Shown here in pieces: positions 45,083 through 54,517 of a stretch of DNA of 64,000 bases. The stretch is from CATQHD01 sp965243165. GTDB taxonomy: Bacteria > Actinomycetota > Acidimicrobiia > Spongiisociales > Spongiisociaceae. The notes beneath the pieces are model-generated. The model made no database searches. It worked only from the letters and a program-made list of their open reading frames with translations, and was not told the DNA's origin. The translations under genes were made by a program, and so were the position numbers. The stretch spans positions 2,604,001-2,668,000 of the forward strand of contig OZ251535.1 of the NCBI GenBank assembly GCA_965243165.1, in the 5' to 3' direction. Each line of letters opens with the position of its first letter. Position 1 is the first letter of the stretch.

Positions 45083-46303
45083 TTATCGAGCGGCCGCCTT
45101 CGCGGCTGCGGCCCGCCGGGCGGCGGTTCGATTGGCGTCCCCCTGGATCTGCAGGAGCTGCTCCCGGTCGAAGGCGGCCGCTCGGGCGGCGGAGGGGTCG
45201 GCGGCCGCCGTCCGGGCCTCGGCGCCTTCCTCCGCCAGCTTGCGGGCTTCCTCCAGCAGGGCGTCCACCATCTCGGACTCCGGGACCACGCGCACCACCT
45301 TGCCTTTTATGAAGAGGTGGCCCCGGCCCCGGCCGGCGGCGATCCCGATGTCGGCTGCTCTGGCTTCGCCGGGGCCGTTCACCACGCAGCCCATCACCGC
45401 CACCTGGATCGGCAGGTCGGCTTCTTCCAGTTTGGCGCGGGCTTCGTTGGCCACCGCCAGCACGTCCACCTCGGCCCGGCCGCAGCTGGGGCAGGCGATC
45501 AGGTCCAGGCCGGTGCGTTCCCGGAGGTCCAGGTACTCCAACAATTGCCGCCCGGACTTGGCCTCCTCCACCGGGTCGGCGGTGAGAGAGAAGCGGATGG
45601 TGTCGCCGATTCCTTCCAGCAGCAGCGCCGCGATCCCGGCCACCGACTTGATCAAGCCCCCCGGCAGCGGGCCGGCTTCGGTCACGCCCAGATGCAAGGG
45701 GAAGTCCACCGCGTCGGACAGCAGGCGGTAGGACTCCACCATCGTCGGTACGTGGGAGTGCTTGACCGAGATCTTGATGTCCTCGAACCCCTCCTCGGCC
45801 AGATAGCCGATCTCTTTGCGGGCCGAAGCGGCCAGCGCCTCGGGGGAGGCGGATCCGTATTCGGCCATGAGGTCCCGGTCCAGGCTGCCGGCGTTGACCC
45901 CCACCCGGATCGGAACGCCGCGGTCCTTGGCTTCCCTCGCCACCGCTCTGATCTGGTGCGGCTTGCGGATGTTGCCCGGATTCAGCCGCAGCCCATGCGC
46001 GCCCGCCTCCAGCGCCGCCAGCGCCAGCCGGTACTGGTAGTGGATGTCGGCCACGATCGGAACCGGCGAGCGGGGCGTGATCTCCGCCAAGCCTTGGGCG
46101 GCGTCGACGTCGTTGCAGGTTACCCGCACGATGTCAGCCCCCGCCCCGGCCAGCGCATACACCTGGGCCAGGGTGCCTTCTACGTCGGCGGTCTTGGTGG
46201 TGGTCATCGACTGGACCGATACGGGGGCGCCGCCGCCCACCGCCGTCTTTCCCACCCAGATGCGGCGGGTGGGCTTGCGCGGCCTCCCGAATTCGGTCGT
46301 CAT
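45083..46303 (-). CDS. ispG: 4-hydroxy-3-methylbut-2-en-1-yl diphosphate synthase
   Basis: Iron-sulfur enzyme of the MEP isoprenoid pathway, 406 residues. VSVQSMTTTKTADVEGTLAQ, ADIHYQYRLALAALEAGAHG, RLNPGNIRKPHQI, and the cluster ligands CPSCGR and later VAVMGCVVNGPGEAR. The C-terminal ~45 residues form an Ala/Arg-rich extension. It lies 30 bases after rseP; dxr of the same pathway is two genes upstream. Confidence 0.95.
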   Translation of the reverse strand: MTTEFGRPRKPTRRIWVGKTAVGGGAPVSVQSMTTTKTADVEGTLAQVYALAGAGADIVRVTCNDVDAAQGLAEITPRSPVPIVADIHYQYRLALAALEAGAHGLRLNPGNIRKPHQIRAVAREAKDRGVPIRVGVNAGSLDRDLMAEYGSASPEALAASARKEIGYLAEEGFEDIKISVKHSHVPTMVESYRLLSDAVDFPLHLGVTEAGPLPGGLIKSVAGIAALLLEGIGDTIRFSLTADPVEEAKSGRQLLEYLDLRERTGLDLIACPSCGRAEVDVLAVANEARAKLEEADLPIQVAVMGCVVNGPGEARAADIGIAAGRGRGHLFIKGKVVRVVPESEMVDALLEEARKLAEEGAEARTAAADPSAARAAAFDREQLLQIQGDANRTAARRAAAAKAAAR

Positions 46304-46333
46304 GTCCGCCGAGGTTAGCGCCGCGCCTGCGTT

Positions 46334-47446
46334 TCACAGGGCCAAGGGGTCGATGATGTCCAGCACCACCGCCGCCAGCCCCAACAGCAAGATCAGCATC
46401 ACCGCCAACACCGCCGCCGGCGCCAGGCGGCGTGCGTCTACCCTCCGCCCGGTCAGCTTTTCATACAGGGCCACCGCGAAGTGGCCGCCGTCCAGCGGGT
46501 ACAAAGGCAGGGAGTTGAAGAGGGCCAGGGTCACGTTCACCAACGCCAGCAGCAGCACCACGCCGCCCGCCCCCGCCTGAGACGCCCGGGCGCCGATCTG
46601 GACCACGCCGATCGGGCTGACCGGGCGGATTTCTTCGGATACCTGGCGGCGGCCCACCAAGACGCCCCCCAGCTCCAGCAAAGACTCCGGCCTCAGCATC
46701 CGCCCGAGCCCCTGCAGGGTGCCCGCCGCCATGTCCCATTCGGCCGCGGCGGCCAGCCGGGCGGCGGTGTGAGGTCCGATCCGGCGCAGGCGCGATCCGG
46801 GCGACACTCCCAGGAACCCCGCCGCCTCGCCGGTGACCGGGTGGTAGGCGCTGAGGGCGGCGGTGAGATGCACGAGCTGCCCGCCGCGGACGACGTCGAT
46901 CCTCACCGTCCTGCCCGGCCGGGAAGCGATCACCTCCACCGCCCGGCCCCAGTCGCCGCCCAGCTCGACGCCGTCGATGGCCGCCAAGACGTCGCCCGCC
47001 CGCAGCCCGGCCTCGGCCGCCGGAGAAGCAACCCCTTCCGCGATCTCGGGGCTGACCCTGGCCACCGAGGCGGTCGCCTCCAACACCCCCGACGCCCAGT
47101 AGAACCCGAACAGGAGCAAGAAAGCCGCCGCCAGGTTCATGGCAACCCCCGACAGCACCACCACCGACTTCTTCCAGAATGCCTTCTCCCGGTAGGTGCG
47201 GCCCAGGTCGGCGGGGTCCACCTCCTCTCGGTCGTTCATCCCGGCGATGCGGACGTAGCCGCCGAACGGAAGCCACTTGACGCCGAATTCGGTCTCGCCC
47301 CGGCGGAACGACCAGAGGCGGGGGCCGAACCCCAGGAAGAACTCGGAGGCCTTCATGCCGGTGGCCCGAGCCGCCAGGTAGTGGCCCGCTTCGTGGATCA
47401 GGATGAAGACCGAGAGGGCCAGCGCGGTCAGTATGCCGCCGACCAT
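46334..47446 (-). CDS. rseP: Site-2 protease RseP/Rip1-like
   Basis: Intramembrane zinc metalloprotease of 370 residues. HEAGHYLAAR near the N-terminus carries the zinc ligands, FFLGFGPRLWSFRRGETEFG is a family mark, one PDZ domain follows (GVASPAAEAGLRAGDVLAAI), and the third ligand is in FNSLPLYPLDGGHF. It follows dxr by ten bases. In relatives it cleaves anti-sigma factors or signal peptides. Confidence 0.93.
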   Translation of the reverse strand: MVGGILTALALSVFILIHEAGHYLAARATGMKASEFFLGFGPRLWSFRRGETEFGVKWLPFGGYVRIAGMNDREEVDPADLGRTYREKAFWKKSVVVLSGVAMNLAAAFLLLFGFYWASGVLEATASVARVSPEIAEGVASPAAEAGLRAGDVLAAIDGVELGGDWGRAVEVIASRPGRTVRIDVVRGGQLVHLTAALSAYHPVTGEAAGFLGVSPGSRLRRIGPHTAARLAAAAEWDMAAGTLQGLGRMLRPESLLELGGVLVGRRQVSEEIRPVSPIGVVQIGARASQAGAGGVVLLLALVNVTLALFNSLPLYPLDGGHFAVALYEKLTGRRVDARRLAPAAVLAVMLILLLGLAAVVLDIIDPLAL

Positions 47447-47456
47447 CGGAACGGCC

Positions 47457-48611
47457 CTACCGCCGACCGCGGCGGTCGAGCGCCGCCGCCGCCGCTCGGC
47501 GGGCCTCCCGGTCGGCCTCCAGCACCGCCGCCAGAGAATCTGCCTCCCGCCGCCCGCAGCCCTCCATGACCTCGGCGATCAGCCCCGGAATGTCGAGGAA
47601 GCCGATCCGGCCGGCCAGGAAAGCCTCCACCGCCGCTTCGTCGGCGGCGTTGAAAACGGCGGGAAGGGTTCCCCCTCCCCTCCCCGCCGCGTAGGCCAGG
47701 TCCAGGGAGGGGAAGGCCTCCCGGTCGACCGGCTCGAAGGTGAGGGGGGTGCGGGTGAGGTCGAACCGCTCCATGTCCGCTGCGCCCGCCGCCCGCTCCG
47801 GATAGGTGAGGGCGTACTGGATCGGGATGCGCATATCGGGCGGGCCGAGATGAGCCTTGATGGAACCGTCGGCGAACTCGACCAGGGAATGGACGATGCT
47901 CTGGGGGTGGACCACCACCTCGATCCGGTCGAACCCCAGTCCGAACAGGTAATGGGCCTCTATCACCTCCAAGCCCTTGTTGACCAGGGTGGCCGAGTCG
48001 ACCGTGATGCGGGGGCCCATCCGCCAGGTGGGGTGGGCCAGCGCCTGTTCTACCCCCGCTCCGGCCAGCTCTTCGAGGCCCAGCCCCCGGAACGGCCCCC
48101 CGGAAGCAGTCAGGATCAGGCGGGCCGCCTCGGATGTGCGCTCCCCCGCCAGGCACTGGAACAGGGCCGAGTGCTCGGAGTCGACGGGGATCAGCTCGCC
48201 GCCGCCCCGCCCGGCGGCCGCCGTTACCAGCGGCCCCGCCGCCGCCAGGCTCTCCTTGTTGGCCAGCGCCAAACGGTTGCCTGCTTCCAGCGCCGCCAGC
48301 GAAGCCTCCAGGCCCGCCGCCCCCACGATCCCGTTGACCACGATGCAGCCGGGGCGGGCGGCCAGCTCCGTCAAGGCTGCTGCGCCCCACCCGCAGCGGC
48401 CCCCGAACAGGTCCTCGTAGAGGGCGGCCCCGGCCGGGTCGGGCTCGACCGCCGCTATCCGGGCCTGCGGGAAACGGTCGGCCAGCGCGGCCAGCTCGTC
48501 CCCGGAACGGCGGGCCGCCAACCCCGCCACCGGCATCCCCAGCCGCTCGGCCACCTCCAGGGTCTGGAGGCCGATCGAACCCGTTGCCCCCAGGACAACG
48601 ACCGATCTCAC
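47457..48611 (-). CDS. dxr: 1-deoxy-D-xylulose 5-phosphate reductoisomerase
   Basis: Second step of the MEP pathway, 384 residues. VVVLGATGSIGLQTLEVAER (NADPH fold), ALANKESLAAAGPLVTAAA, IPVDSEHSALFQCL, ILTASGGPFRG, PTWRMGPRITVDSATLVNKG and EVVVHPQSIVHSLVEFADGS are all present. The start is GTG 48611, overlapping the cdsA stop as GTGA. Confidence 0.95.
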   Translation of the reverse strand: MRSVVVLGATGSIGLQTLEVAERLGMPVAGLAARRSGDELAALADRFPQARIAAVEPDPAGAALYEDLFGGRCGWGAAALTELAARPGCIVVNGIVGAAGLEASLAALEAGNRLALANKESLAAAGPLVTAAAGRGGGELIPVDSEHSALFQCLAGERTSEAARLILTASGGPFRGLGLEELAGAGVEQALAHPTWRMGPRITVDSATLVNKGLEVIEAHYLFGLGFDRIEVVVHPQSIVHSLVEFADGSIKAHLGPPDMRIPIQYALTYPERAAGAADMERFDLTRTPLTFEPVDREAFPSLDLAYAAGRGGGTLPAVFNAADEAAVEAFLAGRIGFLDIPGLIAEVMEGCGRREADSLAAVLEADREARRAAAAALDRRGRR

Positions 48612-49798
48612 AGGTATCCGAACAGCAGGTATACGAGGTAGGCGGCGGGAATGGTGAACAGATAGGCGTCCAACCGGTCGAGCATACCCCCGTGGCCGGG
48701 CAGGCTGGATCCTATGTCCTTCACCCCCAGCGACCGTTTGACCGCCGACTCGGCCAAGTCGCCGATGGGGCCGAAAGCGCTGATCACGGCCGCCAGCACC
48801 AGGCCGGACACCGCGGTCAGAGGCTCGAGCAGACCGAATCTGCCCGCGATGAGGCCGGCCAAGAGGGTGATGACGGTGGCGCCCAGAAAGCCCTCCAGGG
48901 TTTTGTTGGGCGAAAGGCGGGGGGCGAAGGGGCGGCTTCCGAAGGCCCGCCCGTAGGAGAAGGCGGCGATGTCGTTGAGGGCGGTGAAGCCCACCGCCGC
49001 CGTGACCAGGGGCAGCGCCTCGGGGGAACGGAACATGGGCACCGCGAAGGAAACCGGGAGCACCGCCCAAGCCGCCCCCAGCACCGTGACCGAGATGTTG
49101 GCCAAGGGGTAGCTGCGGGAACCCATGGCAAACCACAGACCCGACGCCAGGACCACCCCCGCCAGCACCGCCGCCGCGCCGAAGGGTCCGGACGACCAAG
49201 CCGCGTAGAGCATGCCCGCCGCCCCCAGCAGGCCGATCAGGGCCACCGGGGCGAACCCCGCCTTCCGGAGCGCCTGATAGAGCTCCGCCGCCGCCGCCAG
49301 CGATGCGGCCGCCAGCAGCAGGGTGATCCACACCGGACCGGCGTACAGCGCCCCGAAGAACAGCAGCACCGCCGCCGCCCCGGTGCCGATCCGCAGGGCC
49401 AGCTCGGAGCGCCGGTCCCGGTCGAGCTGTTGGATCTGTTCGGGGTCTTCGTCCTCTTGGCCGGTGAGGTCCCCGTATCCGATCACACCTGTTTCCAGCC
49501 CGGGGACATGGGCGACCACCGCCGACTGTTCGCTGTCCTCCCCGCCCCCTCTCGCCGCCGATGCAGCCAAGCCCTGGTATTCGCGGGTGGTGGACCGTAT
49601 GTAGTCCTGCTCGGTTACTTCGGTTGCTTCGGTTGCTTCGGTTGCTTCGGCCGCTTCGTTACGGTCGGAGGGGTCAGGGCGGCGGGCGCCGGGGTCCGCC
49701 GGGGCAACGGCTTCAGACGGCGGCGCGGCGCGCGGCGGGGCGGCGTCTTCCCGGCTGTCCGGCTCGAACAGCGGGGGCGGATCCCTTTCCTCCATCAT
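48608..49798 (-). CDS. cdsA: Phosphatidate cytidylyltransferase with a long acidic N-terminal extension
   Basis: Makes CDP-diacylglycerol for phospholipid synthesis. About 396 residues from MMEERDPPPL. The first ~130 residues are cytoplasmic, acidic and proline-rich and contain EAAEATEATEATEVTE encoded by ~12-base repeats (49618-49655). The C-terminal ~260 residues are polytopic, with LSPNKTLEGFLGATVITLLA and the signature region IGSSLPGHGGMLDRLDAYLF. Coupled to dxr by a four-base overlap. Confidence 0.93.
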   Translation of the reverse strand: MMEERDPPPLFEPDSREDAAPPRAAPPSEAVAPADPGARRPDPSDRNEAAEATEATEATEVTEQDYIRSTTREYQGLAASAARGGGEDSEQSAVVAHVPGLETGVIGYGDLTGQEDEDPEQIQQLDRDRRSELALRIGTGAAAVLLFFGALYAGPVWITLLLAAASLAAAAELYQALRKAGFAPVALIGLLGAAGMLYAAWSSGPFGAAAVLAGVVLASGLWFAMGSRSYPLANISVTVLGAAWAVLPVSFAVPMFRSPEALPLVTAAVGFTALNDIAAFSYGRAFGSRPFAPRLSPNKTLEGFLGATVITLLAGLIAGRFGLLEPLTAVSGLVLAAVISAFGPIGDLAESAVKRSLGVKDIGSSLPGHGGMLDRLDAYLFTIPAAYLVYLLFGYL

Positions 49799-49917
49799 AT
49801 GAATCCCTCCGGGGGCGGCGGGTCGATCGGCAACAAGAGCCGCCTCCAAGGTTACCCGCCGCCGGCGTCAAAACCGGTAAACCCCGATCGTTGGGGTCGA
49901 TGACGCAGGCCCGCCGG

Positions 49918-50463
49918 TCAGACCTCGAGCAGCTCGCTCTCCTTTTTTTCCAGCGTCTCGTCGGTGGCGGCGATGTAACGGTCGTGGCAGTCCTGGAGTT
50001 TCTTCCCGGCCCGCCGAACGCTGTCCTCCGACTCGCCCAACTCCGACATGTCATCCCGGGCAGACCGCCGGATGCGGCGAATCGCCACCCGCCCCTCCTC
50101 GGCGATATTGCGGGCCACCCGGATCAGTTCTCGGCGCCTTTCCTCGGTCAGGGGCGGAAACACCAGCCGGATCAACTTTCCGTCGTTGGAAGGGTTGAGC
50201 CCCAGGTCCGACATCTGGATAGCCCGCTCGATGCCCGGCATGGCACCCGGGTCGAAGGGCTGGACCATGAGCATGCGCGGATCGGGAACCGTAATCGCCG
50301 CCAGCTGCTGGAGCGGAGTCTGGGCTCCGTAGTAATCGACCGTTATCCGGGAGAGAATGGCGGGGCTGGCCCGCCCGGTGCGCAAGGTCGCCAGCTCTCC
50401 TCTGGTGTGCGCGACCGCCGAATCCATACGCGACTCGGCGTCCTCCAGTATCTCGTCCAGCAT
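49918..50463 (-). CDS. frr: Ribosome recycling factor
   Basis: 181 residues: MLDEILEDAESRMDSAVAHT, LRTGRASPAILSRITVDYYG, TPLQQLAAITVPDPRMLMVQ, DGKLIRLVFPPLTEERRREL and a C-terminal helical hairpin. Splits post-termination ribosomes with EF-G. Follows pyrH by 24 bases in the normal rpsB-tsf-pyrH-frr order. Confidence 0.97.
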   Translation of the reverse strand: MLDEILEDAESRMDSAVAHTRGELATLRTGRASPAILSRITVDYYGAQTPLQQLAAITVPDPRMLMVQPFDPGAMPGIERAIQMSDLGLNPSNDGKLIRLVFPPLTEERRRELIRVARNIAEEGRVAIRRIRRSARDDMSELGESEDSVRRAGKKLQDCHDRYIAATDETLEKKESELLEV

Positions 50464-50487
50464 GGCCGCGCTCCTATTCCGCCCGCA

Positions 50488-51198
50488 TCAGCTCACCAGC
50501 GTTCCGATCGGCTCGCCGGAGACGGCGCGGCGGATGTTGCCGGATTCCAGCAGGCTGAACACTACTATCGGCAGATCGTGATCCCGGCACAGGGTAACGG
50601 CGGTGGCGTCCATCACCGCCAACCCGGCGGATATGAACTCCATGTAGCCCACCCGTTCCAGGAACACCGCGTTCTCGTCGATCCCCGGATCGGATGAATA
50701 GACGCCGTCCACCTTGCTGGCTTTGAGCATCACCTCGGCCCCTATCTCCACCGCCCGCAGCGCCGCCGCGGTGTCGGTGGTGAAGAAGGGGTTGCCGCTC
50801 CCGGCGGCGAAGATCACCGAACGCCCCTTCTCGAGATGGCGGATGGCGCGCAGCCTGATATACGGCTCGGCCAGCTGCTGCATGGTGATGGCCGACTGCA
50901 CCCGGCATTCCACCCCGCAGGCCTCGACCGCGTCGCGGAGGGCCAAGGCGTTGATGACCGTGGCCAACATGCCCATGTAGTCGGCGTTGGCCGGATCCAT
51001 GCCGGCGGCCGCCGCCGACACTCCGCGGAATATGTTGCCGCCCCCCACCACGATCCCGATCTGGTATCCGGCCGACTGCGATTCGGCGATCTCCCCGGCC
51101 ACCCGGCGCACCGTGTCCGGGGAGATGCCGTAGCCGATCTCCGGATCGGCGAACGCCTCTCCGGACAGCTTCAGCACCACCCGGCGGGGGGGCGGCAT
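50488..51198 (-). CDS. pyrH: Uridylate kinase
   Basis: UMP kinase of the amino-acid kinase fold, 236 residues: RRVVLKLSGEAFADPEIGYG, IGIVVGGGNIFRGVSAAAAG, DYMGMLATVINALALRDAVE, VIFAAGSGNPFFTTDTAAAL and LKASKVDGVYSSDP. It starts directly after the tsf stop, so translation is coupled. Confidence 0.97.
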   Translation of the reverse strand: MPPPRRVVLKLSGEAFADPEIGYGISPDTVRRVAGEIAESQSAGYQIGIVVGGGNIFRGVSAAAAGMDPANADYMGMLATVINALALRDAVEACGVECRVQSAITMQQLAEPYIRLRAIRHLEKGRSVIFAAGSGNPFFTTDTAAALRAVEIGAEVMLKASKVDGVYSSDPGIDENAVFLERVGYMEFISAGLAVMDATAVTLCRDHDLPIVVFSLLESGNIRRAVSGEPIGTLVS

Positions 51199-51819
51199 CT
51201 ACAGCTCTCGTTCGCCCACCGCGATCCGCGAGAACCGGCGGACCCCGATGTTTTCGTTCATGGAAGCGGCCAGCTCCGCAACCATGTCCCCCACTTTGCC
51301 CTCATACTGGTCGGGTCGTATGAACTTCTGCTCGTAGAGCACGTTTTCCTCATAGAAGGAGCGGATCCGGCCGTCGACGATCCGCTCGATGATTCGCTCC
51401 GGCTTGCCCGAGGCTTGGGCTTCACGGGCGATCAACTCCCGTTCCTTGCCGACCGCCTCCGCCGGAATGTCCTCGATCCGCACCCAGCGGGGTTGGGCGG
51501 CGGCGATGTGCATGGCGAGGTCGTCGGCCGTCTTGCGGAAGTCCGGGCTCTTGGCCACGAAATCGGTCTCGGAGGCCAGCTCCACGATCACGCCCACCGT
51601 GGGGTATCCGGCGGCCTGGTGCAGGTAACTGCCCACCGCCCCCTGGTTGGCGGCCCGCCCGGCCCGCTTCTTCGAGTCGGCCAGGCCTTTCTCCCGCAGC
51701 AGGCCTTTGGCCTCCTCCATGTCGCCGCCCGCCTCGACCAAGGCCTTCTTGGCGTCCATCATCCCCACGCCGGCGGCGCGGCGCAGGGCCTGTACATCCT
51801 TGGCTGTGAACTCTGCCAT
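51199..51819 (-). CDS. tsf: Elongation factor Ts
   Basis: Nucleotide exchange factor for EF-Tu, 206 residues: FTAKDVQALRRAAGVGMMDA KKALVEAGGDMEEAKGLLRE (UBA-like N-domain), then a single dimerisation-type core (VGVIVELASETDFVAKSPDF; GMNEN-like region at the end). The short form with one core half is common in Actinobacteria-type EF-Ts. AAGGACGGCAAG precedes the ATG. Confidence 0.96.
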   Translation of the reverse strand: MAEFTAKDVQALRRAAGVGMMDAKKALVEAGGDMEEAKGLLREKGLADSKKRAGRAANQGAVGSYLHQAAGYPTVGVIVELASETDFVAKSPDFRKTADDLAMHIAAAQPRWVRIEDIPAEAVGKERELIAREAQASGKPERIIERIVDGRIRSFYEENVLYEQKFIRPDQYEGKVGDMVAELAASMNENIGVRRFSRIAVGEREL

Positions 51820-51949
51820 CTTGCCGTCCTTTGGTTCCTTGCTTCAGGTCGATCCGTGTGTTCTTGTGTTCTTGCTTGCTCTCAGGAAGCCTCGCGCCCT
51901 CTGGCGGGCGGGTGAAAAGTCTGACGCTCCGCCTGCTGTGGATCTTCGA

Positions 51950-52948
51950 TCAGGGTCGGCCGTCCGCGGGTTCGGAAGCCGGCGCCGGCTGCTTTCCTTC
52001 TTCGGGTTCCGCGGCGGCTTCGGAGGCTTCGGAGGCTTCCGCTTCCGGCGGTTCGGCCTCGGCGCCGCCCTCCGCGTCTGCTTCTGGTTCAGCGGCTGCC
52101 TCCGGCGGCTCGGCGGCGGGTTCTTCGGGGCCGCCGGATTCAGAGCCCTCGGATCCTTCTGCGGCCTCGGGCTCTTCGGCGGCCTGATCATCTTCCTGTT
52201 CGGACGCAGCCGCCGCCCCGGCCGCCTCCGGCACGCCCTCGTCGGATCCTTCGGCCTCTTCCTGGGCCAGCCGATGGCCTTCCAGGCAGGCGTCGGAAAC
52301 GGCGTTGGCGATCAGCGACGCCGCCCGAATGGCGTCGTCGTTGCCCGGGATCACAAAATCGATGCCGTCGGGGTTGCAGTTGGTGTCCACCAACGCGATC
52401 ACCGGAATCTCCAACCGCGCCGCCTCCCGCACCGCGATGTGCTCGGCGTTCAGATCGATCACGAACACCGCCGACGGGGGCTTCTCCATGTCTTCCACGC
52501 CCCCCAGGGTGCGGTGAAGATTGACGAACTCCCTCCGCAGCCGCAGCCGCTCCTTCTTGGGGAGCTGCTCGATGTCGCCCGAATCCTCCATCTCGGCCAG
52601 TTCCTTCATGTAGAAGATGCGCTGGTTGATGGTCTTGAAGTTGGTGAGCATCCCGCCCAGCCACCGGAAGTTGACATAGGGCATCCCCGCCCGGTCCGCC
52701 GCCTCCTGCACCGCCGCCTGGGCCTGTTTCTTGGTGCCCACGAACAGCACCACCCCCCCGCCCGCGGCCAGATCGCGCACGAAGGCCAGCGCCCGGTCGA
52801 TCTCGCCAAGCGTCCGGCGGAGGTCGATGATGTGGATGCCGTTGCGCTCCCCGAAGATGTAAGGGGCCATCTTGGGGTTCCAGCGGCGGGTCTGATGACC
52901 GAAATGGACCCCGGCCTCGATCAGCTGCTTCATGCTTACGGTCGGCAA
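51950..52948 (-). CDS. rpsB: 30S ribosomal protein S2 (uS2) with a long acidic tail
   Basis: 332 residues. Residues 1-~230 are S2: VSMKQLIEAGVHFGHQTRRW, RNGIHIIDLRRTLGEIDRAL, FVGTKKQAQAAVQEAADRAG, and IPVIALVDTNCNPDGIDFVI. The last ~100 residues are almost only Glu, Ala, Pro, Ser and Gly, a low-complexity acidic extension. The start is TTG 52948 with GAGGAGG upstream. First gene of rpsB-tsf-pyrH-frr-cdsA-dxr-rseP-ispG. Confidence 0.95.
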   Translation of the reverse strand: MPTVSMKQLIEAGVHFGHQTRRWNPKMAPYIFGERNGIHIIDLRRTLGEIDRALAFVRDLAAGGGVVLFVGTKKQAQAAVQEAADRAGMPYVNFRWLGGMLTNFKTINQRIFYMKELAEMEDSGDIEQLPKKERLRLRREFVNLHRTLGGVEDMEKPPSAVFVIDLNAEHIAVREAARLEIPVIALVDTNCNPDGIDFVIPGNDDAIRAASLIANAVSDACLEGHRLAQEEAEGSDEGVPEAAGAAAASEQEDDQAAEEPEAAEGSEGSESGGPEEPAAEPPEAAAEPEADAEGGAEAEPPEAEASEASEAAAEPEEGKQPAPASEPADGRP

Positions 52949-53137
52949 GGTATGCGCCTCCTCTTGATTTGGTTGATTCCTCCGTCCACCCTGCTCCGGG
53001 AGGGCGCCCCCGGAACTCCCCGGACCGTGCGGCCCGACCGCGGGAGGGTGCGGTGCGACGTGCGTGATGTGCGGGAGTCTAGGCGGGCGTCAACGGGAAA
53101 GAATCCAGAACGCGAAAATCAAGAGGACGGGGCTTTT

Positions 53138-54043
53138 TCAGGCCCGCGGATGGCTCCGATCGTAGGCGGCCCGCATGTGGCGGCGGGTCAGCGTGGTGTA
53201 GATCTGGGTGGTGCCCAGCTCGGCGTGGCCCAGCAGCTGCTGAACCGAGGTCAGATCGGCGCCCCGCTCCAACAGGTGGGTCGCGAAGGAATGCCGGAGG
53301 GCGTGGGGGTAGGACCCCGTCCGGTTCTGCACCGCCCGGCGCAGGGTCCGGGGGGTCATCGGCGCCCCCCTCCCCCCTATCCACAGCGCCTTGGAGGGCC
53401 GGCCCCCCAGGAGCGCCGGACGGCCTTCGCGTATGTAGCGTTCGACGGCCTCCCGGGCGTGGACGCCGAGCGGCACCATCCGGTCGCGGCCTCCCTTGCC
53501 GTGCACCGTCAACCGATCCCTGCCCGCGGCGTCGTCCAACGTGAGGGAAGCCAGCTCCGACACCCGCAGCCCGGCGGCGTAGAGGGTTTCGAGGATGGCG
53601 CGGTCGCGCAGGGACTTGGGATCCGCGCCGTCGACCGCCTCGATCATGGCGGCCGCGGCCCGCGGGGTGAAAGCCTGCGGGAGCACCTTGGGCTGCTTGG
53701 GCCTGCCCAGCCCCTCGGCCGGGTTGCCGTCCAGCCCCCCCCTGCGGACCGCATCGGCCAGGAACGTGCGGACCGCCGAAGCCTTGCGCGCCGCGGACCG
53801 GCGGGCGTAACCCTCGGCGTCGAGGCGGCCGAGGAAGCCCCTGATGATCCGGCGGTCGATCTGCTCCAGCGAGGCCGCCCCCCGCCGGACGGCGTACCGG
53901 AGGAATTGGCCCAGGTCGCGCCGGTAGGCGGCGACGGTGTTGGCGGCCAGACCCCGCTGGCTCTCGAGGCGGGCCAGGTAGCTCTCCAGCTCCGGCGCCC
54001 ACCACGGAAGGGCTTCGCCGCCGTTTTCCTTTTCTGCCGTCAT
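53138..54043 (-). CDS. xerC: Tyrosine recombinase XerC
   Basis: Chromosome-dimer resolvase, 301 residues from MTAEKENGG. N-terminal SAM-like core-binding domain (LESYLARLESQRGLAANTVA), then the catalytic residues Arg in LYAAGLRVSELASL, Lys in VHGKGGRDR, HxxR in HALRHSFATHLLERG, His in GHAELGTTQIY and the Tyr in TTQIYTTL. The position next to rpsB is common in Actinobacteria and points to XerC rather than a phage integrase. Confidence 0.93.
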   Translation of the reverse strand: MTAEKENGGEALPWWAPELESYLARLESQRGLAANTVAAYRRDLGQFLRYAVRRGAASLEQIDRRIIRGFLGRLDAEGYARRSAARKASAVRTFLADAVRRGGLDGNPAEGLGRPKQPKVLPQAFTPRAAAAMIEAVDGADPKSLRDRAILETLYAAGLRVSELASLTLDDAAGRDRLTVHGKGGRDRMVPLGVHAREAVERYIREGRPALLGGRPSKALWIGGRGAPMTPRTLRRAVQNRTGSYPHALRHSFATHLLERGADLTSVQQLLGHAELGTTQIYTTLTRRHMRAAYDRSHPRA

Positions 54044-54094
54044 GCAGGGCATCTTTGCATCGGCGGCGGCCCAAGTCAACGATCCCGCCGGGAA

Positions 54095-54517
54095 TCACCG
54101 GAGGGGGAGGGCGGTTTCCTTCGCGATGCGGAAGGGGCGGATCTGCCAGCGGCCCCGGCGCCGGCCCACCACGAACGAGATCCAGTCCTCGTCCGGGCCG
54201 CCCCGCAGGTCGGCGGGGGAAGGGCGGGCCGGGCCGCGGGGATGGGAGTGGTAGACGGCGCCGATCCGCCATCCCCGCCTTTCCGTTTCCTGCACCACCC
54301 GGAAGAGCTCGGCCGGGCTGATCTCGAAGCGGCCGGGGCCGGGGGCGGAGTTGGCGGCCGGGTAGAGGCGCACCGGGCGGGCAAAGCAGTCGTAGGCCAC
54401 CAACCCGCAGGCTTCGCGGGGCGCCTCGGCGGCGGCGTGGGCAACCATGGCGGCCTGCATCTCTTCAGGAAGGGCGGCGTCCGCCGGAATCACGGCGCCA
54501 GCCTCTCGATCCGCCAC
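54095..54517 (-). CDS. JAMM/MPN metalloprotease-like protein
   Basis: 140 residues with a complete JAMM zinc site: Glu in APREACGLVAYD, then HSHPRGPARPSPADL (HxH-x10-D). NSAPGPGRFEISPAELFRVV is the usual middle part. Bacterial relatives (Mec+ type) cleave C-terminal extensions from sulfur-carrier proteins or resemble deubiquitinases. No sulfur carrier or cysteine synthase gene is adjacent here. It overlaps pdxH by 28 bases. Confidence 0.85.
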   Translation of the reverse strand: MADREAGAVIPADAALPEEMQAAMVAHAAAEAPREACGLVAYDCFARPVRLYPAANSAPGPGRFEISPAELFRVVQETERRGWRIGAVYHSHPRGPARPSPADLRGGPDEDWISFVVGRRRGRWQIRPFRIAKETALPLR

